DNA of 64,000 nucleotides from Penicillium oxalicum (Eukaryota > Ascomycota > Eurotiomycetes > Eurotiales > Aspergillaceae): the NCBI RefSeq assembly GCF_001723175.1, contig NC_064655.1, forward strand, positions 1,674,001 to 1,738,000, read 5' to 3'. The notes under the pieces are model-generated. The model made no database searches. It was not told where the DNA came from and saw only the letters and a list, made by a program, of their open reading frames with translations. Numbering within the stretch: position 1 is the first letter of the stretch; each line of letters opens with the position of its first letter. Positions 10,783-24,141 of this stretch are shown here, one piece after another. The translations under genes were made by a program, and so were the position numbers.

Positions 10783-13700
10783 AAAAAGGGCGCTTGCCAT
10801 TCTCCTCCATAGCGATATCGATCACGTCCTGCCTGTCCTTAGTTCGATAATCGAAGCCGGTGAATAATCAAGGGTTAGAGACCAGTTCATACTCCCGAGA
10901 GAATGCATCGTCCAGGCTTAACTGACATGGAGCAAGTAGAAGAAGATCCATAGTATGACTCCCAAAAAATCAATTCCCAGATCTTCTACATTCCATGACG
11001 GAGGTCAAAACTGCCTATCTATCCCATGCGGAGTTTAGCTGGAAAAGAAAGAAGTGTATATACCGATACGATCTTTCATTTATGAGCTTTTCGGCCTGGA
11101 TGACAGCGTGGCAGAAGCAAGTCACCATGATGTTGTTGGTGATGGACTCAAGGAAGCTTCAAGAAGAACTTGGACGGCTCCGCATTCGGACAAGGAGAGA
11201 GTGGCCTTCTCGGAGCCAGAGTCCAAGGCATGGTAGAGAGAAGCTGATCACGAATACATTGAAGTAGTTCGGACAGGCTCAATGACCACAGATCATGCAC
11301 ATTTAAGAGTTTCGCCAGGCTTCATGACTGCCGGAGGTGTGCAAGAATTGGCGAGATAGTAGTCTCCTTCCAGTCGGAGATGGGTAACCGGACGACGTGT
11401 CTCGTGAGAGTATTCTATTCATATAGCAATTCTGTACTTTTTGTCAACGATAAACGGCGTTTCTCTCTGTTAGGATATTTTTGTATTATCGTCTGTTCTC
11501 TTAGGGACCGTTGAGTATCTGGCGGTCTCGGTTCACATACAGGCAGAAAACATCTTATTCAAATGGTCTCTGAACGCTGTCTGGTCATTCCATAAGAGTA
11601 TCCAGTCAATAAGTTTCAACAGAGGGGCTCTCACAAGCACACAGTCATAATTGACAAGTGTGTATGACCGCAACTCGAAGCAGACTCTTGCCTCCATTAC
11701 GTGTCTTACCAGAATTTCTTGCTCCATCTTGCTCCACGACATGTCGCAAAGCACAATTGGAGAGAGACGATGGCAAGAAGAAGCCTCTCTACCGTTTCGG
11801 TTTGACTCTGAAACACTTTCACAAGTGAATTCCCATGCCCGTTCAGAAAGTTACGTTGTGCTCGACGAGGTTGGCACTTTGACGCGCCGCATTCGGAAGC
11901 CAGGGGCCTCAATAGACCTCAAAAATTTTGTTCGTTTGCCCGAGTATCACTCAAACCAATGTCAAGCCGGACCTTACTTCTCCGACGTCAGCATATCTAG
12001 TGACATTGACCCAAGTTTTCGGACAGGCCTTGGCTGGTGGGTATCTCACCTCTGAGCAGCACCTCACTCGGCAATGGAGGTGGCGTCAAAACTTGCTCAT
12101 ACCGTCCAGAACGAATTATATTATCTCCCGTGGATTGAGGAAGCTACGTCGCTGAGAAGCGACGAGGAATTGTCTGCTTCAAAGAGATCCATGCCCTCCA
12201 GCTCGACATGGCCCTGTGTCAGCCCCCGGATCATTCAAGATCAAAAATTTGCCCACGCCGAGAGAGCAGCAGTAAGGACGCATTGGTATCCTTGCCGTTG
12301 ATTTGAGTTTTTTCCCCCGCTTGATACAAGCCCAGTCTGCTCTTCCTGCACCGACCTGGAGCAGGAAATAGCACCTATGGGCTCTCGGACACTCTATGAA
12401 GCTTTGAGAGTTATTGCCAAAGTGAAGCCTCCGGCAGCAACAGAGTATCTCCTTTTGGCCAACCAATCACTTCGAAGGATGTGCGCCTCTAGGCCGCCGG
12501 GTCAAGACTCTAGCGCGCCTGGAGCATAAATGCAGCGCTCCATCGTAACGGCGTATATCTCAAGACTTTACGAGAGTCTAGTTCACGCTATTTTTGAGGC
12601 CGTGTACAACTCAATGCACGCAGAGATTTGCCTTTGCAGGGATTTAAATAGGGTTGCATCACGTAGCATCAACATGGTTTCGGTGAGCGGGGTCTGAGCT
12701 GTGGGAATGTTTAGAAGGAGCAATAATCTGACGGTTTCTGAGCTTGTCGGGATAGAGATCCATGAATTGGGGGAAGGACTTGCGGTCAGTCTCTTCGGCT
12801 CAGCTTATTGACTCGGTTGGTATGCCCGTTGGCGTTGGTTCCGGGCAGGCTCCAGGATTTTCCGTTCGTTCTCTTGTCTCAAATCTTGTGAAAGGGTTCG
12901 TGTCACCCGCCCAGCAGAGTTTTTTTTTTATCTCCTTTTTAGAGGAAAAAAAGCCCCCGCCACGTTCTGGTAGGTTGAGGTGTGACAGGACATGAGATGT
13001 GAATGGGGTATCTGACATTTGACAGTCTCAGTAACATTGCAGCAGGACATTGGAGCGTTAGCTCGGGGAGACCCACCAAGGCGAAAGAGCTTGGTGCATT
13101 CGAGGTGAAAGTGTACAGTTGCCTCCAACCAGGCCCTAGTGATCTGCTCCCGGTGAGCATATTTTGCTCATGATTTCTGGGGCTGTACGACAGCACAGCA
13201 CGATTCCACTGGCTGTTAATCTTACCGGGGCTTCCTTGTGGGGGGGAAGACAAAGTTTCAAAGTCTCGGGGAGAGCGGGGAAATGAGACTTCTAGGTTGA
13301 CAAAAAATGACGTTGAGCATAATTCCACTCCAAGTGCGATGTGTATAGAGCCACAGGCAAAGCGCATCGCTACCCCAGGGAGTGTCCCGGGGGAATTCCG
13401 GAGCAAACGTGTCGAGGAATTTTGTTTGACAGTACAATCCCTGCTCAACGTAGCTTTGAAGTTTAGGGGTTTGATCATTTTTGGATGGGCTGCTGATGAG
13501 GTAGTCAGAGTTCATCAGTGCTCGACGTCTGATCCTGGCCCCTTCAACGTCTGATGCCAAAGCTCTTTTCCGTCGGCCGGCTCACCCGTCTTTCGGTAGC
13601 ATGAACCGTTCATACTCCAACATTAGTCTCGTAGTCAGTACCGAGAGCATTTCATTGTACTGGCTCGTGGGATTTCAGAATGATTGGGGTTGCTCTCCGA

Positions 13701-14659
13701 AGGCGAAGCTTGATGAATGGTCGCTGAAAATGACCGGTCAACAAGAAGAGGGCTCTAGACTCTTTCTGCTTGAAAAGACGATTCCCATTTCGTCAGCACC
13801 AGTCAGGCATACCGACAAAGAAACCCTTGGGCATTTTGACGGTTTACTCGAGAGACCACAGTAATCAGCAGAATCTGACTCGGATTGATTCGGTTGATTC
13901 CGGTGTTTGCCAAGACGGAGCGACTACGGTCCCATACCAGTTGAACTGCCATCCGCGAGGGGAGGTTTGGGAAGAAAAAACGATTTCAAGCTGGGTCCAT
14001 CCAGAATGTCCTCACAGCGGACGAGGTCTTTCGAGAGAAGTCGAAATAAGGACGCTGCGTGTCTCTCACGTGGACTTCCTACGTGCCATCTCTGCAAGCC
14101 ATCGCGCGCGGCTACGAGCATAGTACCTTTAACCCCCTGTCCAAGATGTGCGAGATCGTTTTTGTCTTGAACTTGAGAGGATCCAGAATCCATTGTAGGG
14201 AGAGAGGCAGATGTGGATAAGCGCTAATGGTAATTTTTTCCCAGAAATGAATATAGGTAAGTCTTCCGGCTGCTGCGTCAAAACGACGGATATCAAAGTT
14301 TGTATTAGTGCGGTTTTGACTTAGATGCATCTCGTGATACTTCAGTCGTGCCGGGAAACAAGTGTGGCCACCTTGAAATGGGAGGCTTTCCGTGCATCTA
14401 TGACAAGGTAACTGTTGCGAATGTTGGAGAAACCCCTTCGGGGTCACAGAACCGTGATGATCGTGAAAACTCGTCGCAAGACCCATGAACCAGGACGTGA
14501 TACAGATGGAATAGTGAAAGACAGGGGGGGTATGGCAGTTGGAGGCCTGGGCCTAAAGCTCATCGACCAGGGGCTCTTCTTGGAAATGCATCCCTGCAAA
14601 GCCTCCTCATTAACCAGTTGAAACTCTCGAGCAGCGCCTAGAACAGGTCACGTCGCAGT

Positions 14660-14715
14660 TGGCTGTCTTGTCACCAGTCCGTTGCTCTTTTGTTTTCTTC
14701 CCACATTTAGGTCTT
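14660..14715. repeat. Degenerate repeat, copy A
   Basis: This stretch shares TCTTGTCACCA, a CCG nearby, GCTCTTTT, a TTTTC run, CCA and GTCTT(T)GCA, in the same order and spacing, with 17120-17180. Identity by eye is roughly three quarters over 55 bp. Confidence 0.5.
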
Positions 14716-17119
14716 GCAATTTTAGTCACAGTCAGGACGCAGGTTGGTCAAGGTGCTCTACCTCAAATCCGAGCACGGTGTACAAGTGGCTTCTGGAAGG
14801 CCCAACGGGAGCCTTCGGGTCGATCCCTGTCGGCGACCTGAGCAATCGGCCGGGTGCAGCCCCGGGAATGAAAATTGAAGATTCCTCATTCGCTTCAGCA
14901 ATTGACTTTCACACGAGTAGGTCTCACGGGCATCGGTCAAATAGTGTCTTTTCGTGAGCAGACCAATAGGAAATCTCCCCTCCGCTTTTTGGCCGCGTTC
15001 GGGGGTGCCTTTGTTGCATGTCAATTGCATGTGCCACGGTTGACTGATCCAGAACGGCACGTGCCTTTGCAAGGCCTGAGAATGGAAATAACCACCGTGC
15101 AATTGATTGAAGACAGGTCTCTCGACAGACCTGCCGTATTATGATGGAGATTCCGGGTTTGTCGGTGCGGACGTTGGCTTGGATCCTCAACGCAGGGAGC
15201 GGAGCGCCTGCCACATTACCACATATGGTGGAGACCTACAGAGCAAAAGAAGAAAGAAAATCTTTTTTCTCAGAGCCGATTCCGGGCGAAAGGTATCGAA
15301 TAAGATCCTTTTGCTGGTGATTGAGGTGAAGCGCAGCGTTCCATTTCGGGGAACAGTAGCTGCGAGATCCGTGGGTGGGGGAGGAGCCAGTCTCCAAATC
15401 CTGACAGTAAGGAAGGCTTTTCTGCAAGTGTCACCAAGCGAAAGGGCACGAGCTGTGTCTTCGTTCAGTCCTGTCAATGAAAATCGGGGATGTTGTGAGA
15501 ATGCAGAACCGACTCGGCTATCTCCGTTCCGGACTGGGGCTCCCTTCCGTACCCGGGGAGGCACCGTGAGGTTGTGATAGATCCAAAGACGTGAAGTCGA
15601 ATCAGTTAGGTACAAGTGGTGCTTCTCCGAGGACGTGGGTCGGCTCTTGGAAAGCAAGGGATCGACGGTATTCCCCATGAACCAGCACCACAGGTGCAGC
15701 TTTTCTGAGCATTGGGTCCTCGCGTCTGGCGATAGGAGCTGGCCTCTGTGAGTTGCAGAGGATCTCTAAGCAGTGCAAGGACTATGCTTCTCTGCAGACC
15801 GAGCAAAGGTCCCATCGTTACGAGTTCTCACCTGCATCATTCTCTACGTCTTCCTGGGATGATGGTCGGTGGTTTACCCCACAGTTCAGCGGTCTTTGGA
15901 CGGCGCCACCGTCGGTCCTCTCCATCCAAAGGGGGGGCGGCGGGCGCCGCTGTAATTTTTTCTGTTGAGATGAGTGGGAGCTGGGTGCAGCTCCTGATTT
16001 GACTTTCCTCATATCGATGATTGATCGACCCTTTGACCAGCCTCGTCCAAAGTCCTCCGGGTGAATCAAGCGCTGGAAAGGGAGGAAACGAGGAAAGAAA
16101 GAAAGAGAGAAGCTGGCTCACCGCCATCTTCCCCCACGTGGTGCGCAGCCAGCCCATGTTCGTTGATCTTCTTCATTCAGACCTGACTGGCGTACAGAGA
16201 AGTTGCTCGGAACTGTCACGTCATTGATGAGATGAGATGTTATTCTTTTGCTTGACTAACAGCAAATATACTACGGAATCAATCCTTGCCCGACTGCTTG
16301 GTTAAGCTTCAGCCTCTCCACTTTGTGGCCTTGAAAGCCCAAATTCGGGTGGTCGTAGCGATGCACCCACATCTTCTGTCCATGTCGGGTTTTTTTGTCA
16401 GCCTATAACCTTGGTTTCATTGAGAGACACCGTGGAGATGACGAGCGACATATTTGAATCCTCCGGAAAATCATCATGTTTCGAAATTGTCTCGCCATCG
16501 GCCCAAACTAGGGAGAGGGGCCCCTGCAACTACTCAGTGCAGTGACCAGTCCTCATGATGAAGATCGAGATCTGTCTCATGCATATCATTAGTGATTTGA
16601 CGTAGCTCTTTCTCCACCAGTTAGTTTTGTGCAGGGAAGAAAAAAGAAATTTATCAGGTCGCTGCTGCTGAATGACTTCAACGTAGACATGCTGGGAGAC
16701 ACGAGCCTCGGTGACCTGAATATCAGAGCATCTTTCTTCAAGAACCCCAGACAATTTGCTATTGCTCCCTCACCAGGAGCAATAGCAGCAATCTTGACAT
16801 CCAAAATGAAGAGGGAGTCTTTCGGCAGCCCCACGGCGATGTCCAGGCTCACCAAGCCACCAGTAGAGTCGACTAGGCCAGATCGCCATGCGCCACGGTC
16901 GAGGGCCAGCTTTAAAGTCTATAGAACCGAACGTAAGCTATTTACTGCAGGTTCTTCAAGCAGGCCGTGATCGACCGTCTTGATTGGAGTTCCGGCATTG
17001 CCCACGGTCCCCTCCAGGCTCCGATCGACAATTCGGTCTTGTTCGGTCTTGACAGACGGGGCCCAAACGTGCGGCTTCGGGTCGGCCCAGCGCGGCCAGG
17101 AGGTGAAGGTACCAGCTTT

Positions 17120-17180
17120 TTGCCAGTCTTGTCACCACCGGTCGCTCTTTTTTTTTCAAACCATCGACGCAAGTCTTTGC
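17120..17180. repeat. Degenerate repeat, copy B
   Basis: Same word order as copy A at about 14660-14715 (TCTTGTCACCA ... GCTCTTTT ... GTCTTTGCA). The two copies are direct and about 2.45 kb apart. Confidence 0.5.
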
Positions 17181-19564
17181 ACTGTGAAGGAACTGAATGG
17201 CCCCGTAGAGATCCGAATAAGATACCTATCAGGTGTAAGGGGAGAGAGAATGTCTTTTACATGGCCATCGAGCTACAGTCTGCGGACTACATAACTTCTA
17301 TCTCCTCCAGTGAGTCAATCTTGACTCTGATCGACAGACTAGCATATAATACGAGAAAGTATCAGCGGCTGGACCAGGATGCTCACACCGTAAATGGGCT
17401 GACTCGATCACCTGGAACATTCAACTGCTCTCATTCGGTAGTCAGTGTCCAAGGTGAGCCACACTAGTAGATTGAAATAATAAAACAAAAACAAAGTCGA
17501 AGATTTCGGTAGACCAACCATTCGGCCTGACGAACTCTCTTCTTGGTTAATGATCAGGGTCCAACCAGGACGAGCGGCCAAAAATGGACATCAACAATGC
17601 AAAGGGAAAATTAAAAACAGGAAAAAAGAAAAAGAAAACACACTAAACTCAAATGGAGACCACTATTGACGAAGAGAGACAAAAGGAAAGACAAACTGGG
17701 GGGTGTGAGAGAATGCAAGGAAAGAAAAATCGGTAAAATCGGTAAAATCCGATGCATACTCCTGGTCTCATCCATTCTCGAGTGACGGTGTCCTGAGGTG
17801 GGCATTCGACCATCCCCAATGCCTGCTACTATCCACCGAAGAGGTGGGCAGTGAATACGACGCGCTTGGCTCGTCTTTGGCAAGTTTAGTATTGGAATTG
17901 ACCTACAGCATCTCATAATGGTTGAATCTTGAAAACAGCTGAGATCCAATGAGATCATTCCAGCCTGTGGAGCATCACCAGCTCTCAGATCTTACAATTT
18001 CTTTCTTTGCTTTGCTCAATTCAACCCCTCGATATCCGGGGAGGAGAGTACAGTTGCTCCAGATAGACGCCGGCCAGCAAACTCTCAATTCCCGGCCTCG
18101 ACGAAGGGTGGACCTCAGTCCAGGTCCCAGATACAACCTCACGAGAAGAACCAATTATCACAATTGAAAGGGGGAAAAGAAATAGGCAGAGTGACTCCGA
18201 AGGCCTTTTTCACCTAATTTGTTTTTTTTTCTACTTGCGAGTTACCTACCTGGTAAAGGTACCCTATCCCGGGTACGTCCTGCCCACCGGCCGCCCGCAA
18301 GTCTTTTTGACATCTGCTGGTCTGCGACAAAGTGCAGACTCCGATTCTCGAGGCGGCGAGGTACAAACTCACTATACCTTCACGGGCGAGAGCGTTTGAA
18401 CTATGCTCTGGCAGAAACTTTTTACATTTCTGTTTTACTCCAAGAAACGAAATCAGATATTGTCTCTGCACAGCAACGAGAGATTGTCAAACGAGAAAAT
18501 CACCCAGACAGTGATCTATATGCACGACAGTCACAAGCTCCCCCAGGCTACTATCTTTGTCAATGCTACGTCCTGCCACGAAAGGATTATTCTTGAACAT
18601 CTTGACTGGCCTGGCTTCTCGTCCGTGCTTTTTGCCTTCTCATTGCCCGTCATCCTGCCCGCCTGGTTGATCCAGGTTACACCAAAAGAATCTGTAAGTT
18701 GATGATATTTCCGCCCGTGCATGCTTCGATTTCCCATTATTGCTTATATCTGTTTTTGGGGTGTTCAAGTGGTACTCCAGCCGCGAAGATTCTGTTGCGC
18801 AGCTGGTATTCAGACTATGCAGAGTGAAGATTCAATTCTCTCGCCTCAAGCTGTCTTCGGAGTACTCGATAGGATTGTCCACAGTGTCAGAAGCTTTCGA
18901 TAGAACACTCGAGTCTCTGCCGGCAAAGGACTTGATCCGTTCTTTTCCTGTAAATGTTACATGACTGTGTCCGATGACCATCAACTCAGCAGCCACACCT
19001 AGATGGGGGGAGCATGGTCTATCTGCAATGCATCGCTAACCTATCTCGAGGTATTCATTCAAATCTGCTTCCTGCAATTCCGTCCTTTCGGCCTTGACCA
19101 GCGGGAGGAAGAATCTTGAATTATTGTTTTACATCCAGCGCTTTTAACTCGCCCACCTCCACCATGTCCGCGGGCCTTCTGGCCGGGCTCTAATCCTCAG
19201 CGTCGCCGTCGCGGCTTGCTGGGTTTCTCATCAGTTCCGCCAGCCCTAAAGCGCCGAGTTGTGGTCTTCCGCTATATTCTGTTGACAAACTTTTGTCGTC
19301 AGTACGAGAGATCGTTGCCTATCTCATGATATAAGAGCTCAGTCTTTTCCAGTCCTTCTTGAGTTTATCCTCTTTCAACCATTCTTTTTGAACCATCATC
19401 CTTGGACACCACCCTCTTCAATTCTTTGACAACTATACGCGCTTTTCAACTCTACTACACCTTTCCCTCAACCCATCATCCTTCTTGACCGACCTCCTTT
19501 GATCTAGCCCTTCCGTTAGCTGTTCACGGAAGTGCTCCGATTTTATCCTCATTCATCCTTTTTG

Positions 19565-19649
19565 GTAAGTGATAACATGGAGGGGCGATTGAGTCGTCGC
19601 AATGTCTAGCCTGTTATGCTGATGCGGTCTGCTACATCCTTCCATCTAG
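19565..19649 (+). other. Probable 5' UTR intron of the xprG-like gene
   Basis: A strong donor GTAAGTGATAAC follows the pyrimidine-rich leader, and a TCTAG acceptor lies 85 nt later. It sits upstream of the start codon at 19711. An alternative acceptor (TTTAG) ends at 19704. Confidence 0.45.
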
Positions 19650-19710
19650 ATATCTGCAACCACACCTTGGTGCATAATCAAGACCTCCCCACTGAAATTC
19701 TTTAGCAAAA

Positions 19711-22222
19711 ATGAATCCTTGTGAGTTATATCCCCTCTGCATCTCGCATGGACATCCCCTCGGTCGATTCCCTGTGCTGCAGCCCTCCTTCCTGCAACTA
19801 AGCGTGGATGAGACCTTACGCTGTCTTGTGAATGTCAACACCCTGACTTCAGTCTCTATCCATGAATGGCGGTACTAAGATATTCTCACACTTAGCTTTT
19901 AACATGACTGATCCCTTCAACATGCACGGTCAAGACACAACCGAAGGAGCTTACCTGAACCCTCAAGGTGGCGCATATGCGGAGCATAACGGAGACCACG
20001 ATCAGCGAGTCGGAGGATTCGCTTCTATGCCTGTCACCAACGGCCCTCAGTACCACGCACCCCAGTCTGCACTGCAGGAAGTCCAGTAAGTTTTTCTACT
20101 TTTCCATTCTTTTTGGGCAATGACCATCAGAGACGGATTGCAATCTGGGCGGCTCTTGCCCTCCTTCTCTGATTCTCTTTCCACCAAACAATGTCGTCTC
20201 TCCCTTGCTCGCTGCGCCTTTTCCCGGGTCCGGGCAGCTTGAACTTCAGTCCAGTCTGTATCTCTACCTTCTATACAGTTGTGGCCACTGTCTTTCATCT
20301 GGACCTGGGTTCTTGCTCTTGAAAATGGAGTCCCGTGCCCTACTTCTGATGACACCACCCATTGTTCTTCCCCTTCATCATCACTCCATCTTTTCTCCGA
20401 GACAATGGGTGTCGATTCCTTTTTTGCTGCCTTGTCTGTCATTGTCCTTTTTTACTGCTTCTTCTTCTTCCTCTATACTTGATTCATCTCATGATGATGA
20501 GCTTCGTAAAGACTGACGCCTTTGACCTTTATAGCTATTCCAACCAGTCCCCTCTCGCAATGGCCCCTCCGGATACCTCGACTGGTATGTTCGAGGCTTC
20601 GTCCTCCTCCTCCTTCTTCTTTTAATATCGTCTTCTCTTTGTGCATGAAACTAACGGCTCTCTTCGTGCGAGTAGATGCCTTTGCTCTCCACTCAAATGC
20701 CATCTTCCCGAACATGTCCCAGTATTCACTTGACCGGCTGGCTGACTTCAACCGGGCAACGTCATTGTAAGTGAGCTGAATGTGAAGTTGGAACTAAAAA
20801 GACGGCACTCTAACGCTCTCTTTGATCATATGTAGTCAGCCTCCTGCACCCATGGCAGTGAACCTGCAACATCCCATGCATCACTCGCCAAACATGGCCG
20901 CATTCACAGGAAGCAACTACGTCTACTCTCCTTCCTATGCGGGGCAGCGTGGCATGAACATGCCTCTGGCAGGCATCAATGACTTTGCTCGAAGCCACGG
21001 ATATGTGGCACCGGCCCGACCCAGCGATCTCTCTGACTCGACTCGGACAGCCGTCACTCAGCCGTCTCCTCCGGTTATCTCTCACGTCACTTCCCGCTCA
21101 CCACCGTCGGTCGAGTCACTCCCCTTCGACGGAACCGCAGTGGTTGAGACCGTTGTGGCGGACTTTGGAGGAACGCAGCAAGTGATCACCCCGGAAGTCG
21201 ACGCGAAGATGAATCGCGGGTTCTTCATCGCGGAGGATGGCAAGTGGACATGCTACCGGCGAAACTACTTCTCCGTGACGTGCGGCTTCAGTCTCACCCC
21301 ATGGGTCGCCAATCCCGCCGTCCCTCTCTACCTGCGCCGTGCAGATCAGAGTCCAGAGCTGATCCGGGGCTGGGGGATGGCGATCTCGGCCATCGTCAAC
21401 GGGCAGTACGGAGAGACCCGGGAGCTGGTGCAGCATACGCCGAAGCGCGACAAGCAGTCGGAGCACCGGCCAGAGAGAGTTTCCCTCCGGGCATCGCCGC
21501 CCATCTCACTGTCCTCGTCCAGCAGCAACAGCAACGGCCACGGGCCCGGCATGTCCCTGGACTACAGCGGCTCCTTCGGCGGCGCCCCTCAGCTGCCACA
21601 GTCCCACACATTTGAGCGCCTCCAGTTTCAAAAGGCCACTGCGAACAACGGCAAAAGACGCGCTCAGCAGCAATTTTACAATGTGGTGGTCGAACTGCAT
21701 GCTGAGGTGGCCGATCCCATCCACGGAGGCACTCAGTGGGTGCTGATTGCCCGTCGACGCTCGGATTCGATGGTCGTGCGTGGCCGATCCCCCGGCCACT
21801 ACAAGGACAGTCGCCGGGACAGCACGGCGAGTATGGGTTCGGACGGACGCCCTGGAGCTGTCAGCGGCAGCACCCTTTCACACAGTCTCGGTGCAACCGC
21901 GCGCCTGCCGCCGCAGCTGTATGAGCCAGCTGCTCCTCCGCCTCCGCCTCCTTCTGCCGGTGGGAACCTGCCATATGGTCGGGCAGAAAGTCCCATGGCG
22001 CACTCGTCGGCCTCGTCCACGTTTGATTACGCCATGGTCAACGACACGATGGACCCAATGGACACATTGAGGCAGGGTGCCTCGATGTACCAAGAGGCCC
22101 ACGATGCCTTCGCTGGGGTGCCCAATACCCAGCGCGCGACCGGCCATGGCTTCGATCCGGTCTACTCGTCGTATGGCGGGTATGGCCCGGCGCAGAACCA
22201 TCGGGGCCCGAGCGGCAGCTGA
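19711..22222 (+). CDS. xprG: NDT80/PhoG-domain transcription factor, XprG/Vib-1 type
   Basis: Five coding exons: 19711-19720, 19896-20085, 20535-20584, 20676-20766 and 20836-22222, giving 575 residues beginning MNPSFNMTDPFNMHGQ. The p53-like NDT80/PhoG DNA-binding domain spans about residues 225-415. Marks are GKWTCYRRNYFSVTCGFSL, AISAIVNGQYGETRELVQ, HTPKRDKQSEHRPERV, KATANNGKRRAQQQFYN and RGRSPGHYKDSRRDST. Relatives control extracellular proteases, autolysis and heterokaryon incompatibility under nutrient stress. A Ser/Gly-rich insert splits the domain and a run of seven prolines lies near residue 485. The first coding exon is only 10 nt. Assignment to XprG rather than NdtA rests on my memory of the domain and would need a tree. 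The leader is long and the upstream region is very large. Confidence 0.85.
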
Positions 22223-23747
22223 GAGCGCGTGCGGGAGTGGACGGCACGTGAGGAGGCCGTTGATGGTGGTGGTGATGAGGGTTGTTTTCTTTTCTCTTTT
22301 CTCTTCTCTCTGTTTTTCTTTTCTTTCCACTTCGTTTGCTCTGATTTTCCTGCGTTGCATCTCTTACTTTGGCCCCGTGTAACGTGGGCATCGCATTTCT
22401 TGGTTTTTTTTTGTTTCTTTTTTTTTCGTCATAGCGCAGCGGAGCTCGGATGGCAAACGTTGCAATGCCAAAAAAGAAAGCAACTGTCTTTTTTTTGGCA
22501 AAAGATACCAATATGATCGTGATGAGAGATTGAATTTTCCTTTCTTTTCTCGTAATATATCAAGGTACTGATATCATATCTCATATAATTGACCTATAGT
22601 ATACCTCGAGAATGTAGTCTCTATCGAATTTGCCATACGCATACTTCATACTTCGCCCTCGCCATGTTCGGACAAGGGATAGGGGGAGGATGGAAAGGTT
22701 CCTTTGGCAAAAAAAACCCCCCGATCCAGCTCAGACCAATGCTCATACTGCGTGCAATTAATCCAATGATTCAGGCCGGGGGAAATTCTCATCTGGGCGG
22801 TTCCAGCTGCAGGTCGGGATCTTTGGCAAGATCACGACTGGGTGGAAGGGGTCTAGAAGTTCTCGCGCTTTCTGGCACTCTGCGAGTGGCCGCCGTACTG
22901 GAAATCAGAAATGCTCGAATTAGTTGGACTTCCTTTCTTCCCTCCCTCTCTCCCCAGGGCCGTTTTGTCTCTTATCTTTCAGGCTGAGTTTTGGCGCGGC
23001 TGTGTCTGCTTTGATCTTGTAGGATTGACGGACATACAGATCAAGAATGATAGTTTTGGTTTTTGGTTTTTGATTTTGTTTAATTTTGGACAGGATTTCT
23101 CCGATTGGCTGTGTATTTCCCAGAAGCTATTTTTTTTTCTCTTCTTTCCTTCCGTGGAATGGAATGTTGTTCCAGCCTAGTTGGTTGCAACATTTTACGA
23201 GGGACTAATTGCCTCATTGCAAATCTCATGGGTACCAGGTAGGTGCGGGTCGGGTGGATGATGACAATGGAAGAAGAGTCGTGGACCTAGCCTGGAGGAA
23301 ATTGTGGATGGATGGACCCATCTATGATTGAAGACCAGTAATGGATGAAATAGAAAATGGAATGGGTCGACGATTTTTTCTTTTTCTTGAATCTTCAAGG
23401 AAGGGACATGGTTTATGGGCTTATATGGATGGACGATGGGCAGCTCCCTAGGTACCAGTGCCTTTTGTAATGGAGCTTTGGAAGAATTTCCATGACGGGC
23501 AGGTATTCTTGACGCTTATGTGTTACGAATAGATCCATTTGCCCTAACCTTTGATGATGTAACATCTTTCGTTGGGAAAAGAAAAAAAAACAGTTTACTA
23601 TGTTCTATATAAGCGCGGGCGTGGACCATTGCAAACATGATGAACGCAGACTGGACGCATGTCACCATTTTGACAAGTAATGAGAAATCCACTCTACGAG
23701 TTTTATTGAATGGATTCACTAATCTTTTGTTATTGCTAAGAGAAACC

Positions 23748-23750
<3 letters not shown>

Positions 23751-23800
<50 letters not shown>
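23751..23800. repeat. (GA)25 microsatellite
   Basis: Perfect dinucleotide repeat of 50 bp, read as alternating Arg-Glu in one plus-strand frame. Confidence 0.97.
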
Positions 23801-23803
<3 letters not shown>

Positions 23804-24109
23804 CAACCAGTCCTCTAGATAGTCCAATTGTGCATCGAGATCGTCGATGCATGCGCATGTCATTTCCTGCATCTCAGCTCAGCCTGACGCTGCGGCTATG
23901 ACGAGCAGTGCAGACTTGCCGGACTTCAATACCTTGAGTCGGGACTGGAAGTGATCTCTACGGCTACGCCCCCAGCCTGACAATCTGGGATCAGTCGGAG
24001 GCGCCGTGGGCTCGCGCAGAATATTTCGACTTTTTCCAATCTCTTACTTCTTTTGGCTTTTCTAGGTGCAATCGATGGCTCTTTCAGGTATGGTGTCAGG
24101 GGGGATTTT

Positions 24110-24137
<28 letters not shown>
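24110..24137. repeat. Poly-G tract of 28
   Basis: Uninterrupted run of 28 G, preceded by GGGGGGATTTT and followed by TTAAATG. Confidence 0.97.

Positions 24138-24141
<4 letters not shown>

Larger units (their letters stand above)
10225..19360. other. Long gene-poor region between tif35 and the xprG-like gene
   Basis: About 9.1 kb in which no reading frame shows a recognisable domain or a coherent exon series. Frames up to 163 codons occur on both strands but overlap antisense frames of similar length, as expected by chance in sequence of balanced composition. Landmarks: poly-C at 10758, a degenerate repeat pair at about 14660/17120, and a pyrimidine-rich stretch near 19360-19560 that probably starts the xprG leader. 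The block may hold regulatory DNA, non-coding transcripts or lineage-specific genes I cannot recognise. Confidence 0.5.

Noticed and set aside
11651..12055. 134-codon plus frame as a possible hypothetical gene
   Set aside because: No recognisable motif and no supporting exon structure or leader; left as part of the gene-poor region.
15107..15678. Overlapping frames of 156 and 163 codons on both strands in the gene-poor block
   Set aside because: Neither has domain, membrane or coiled-coil pattern; overlap on both strands suggests chance.
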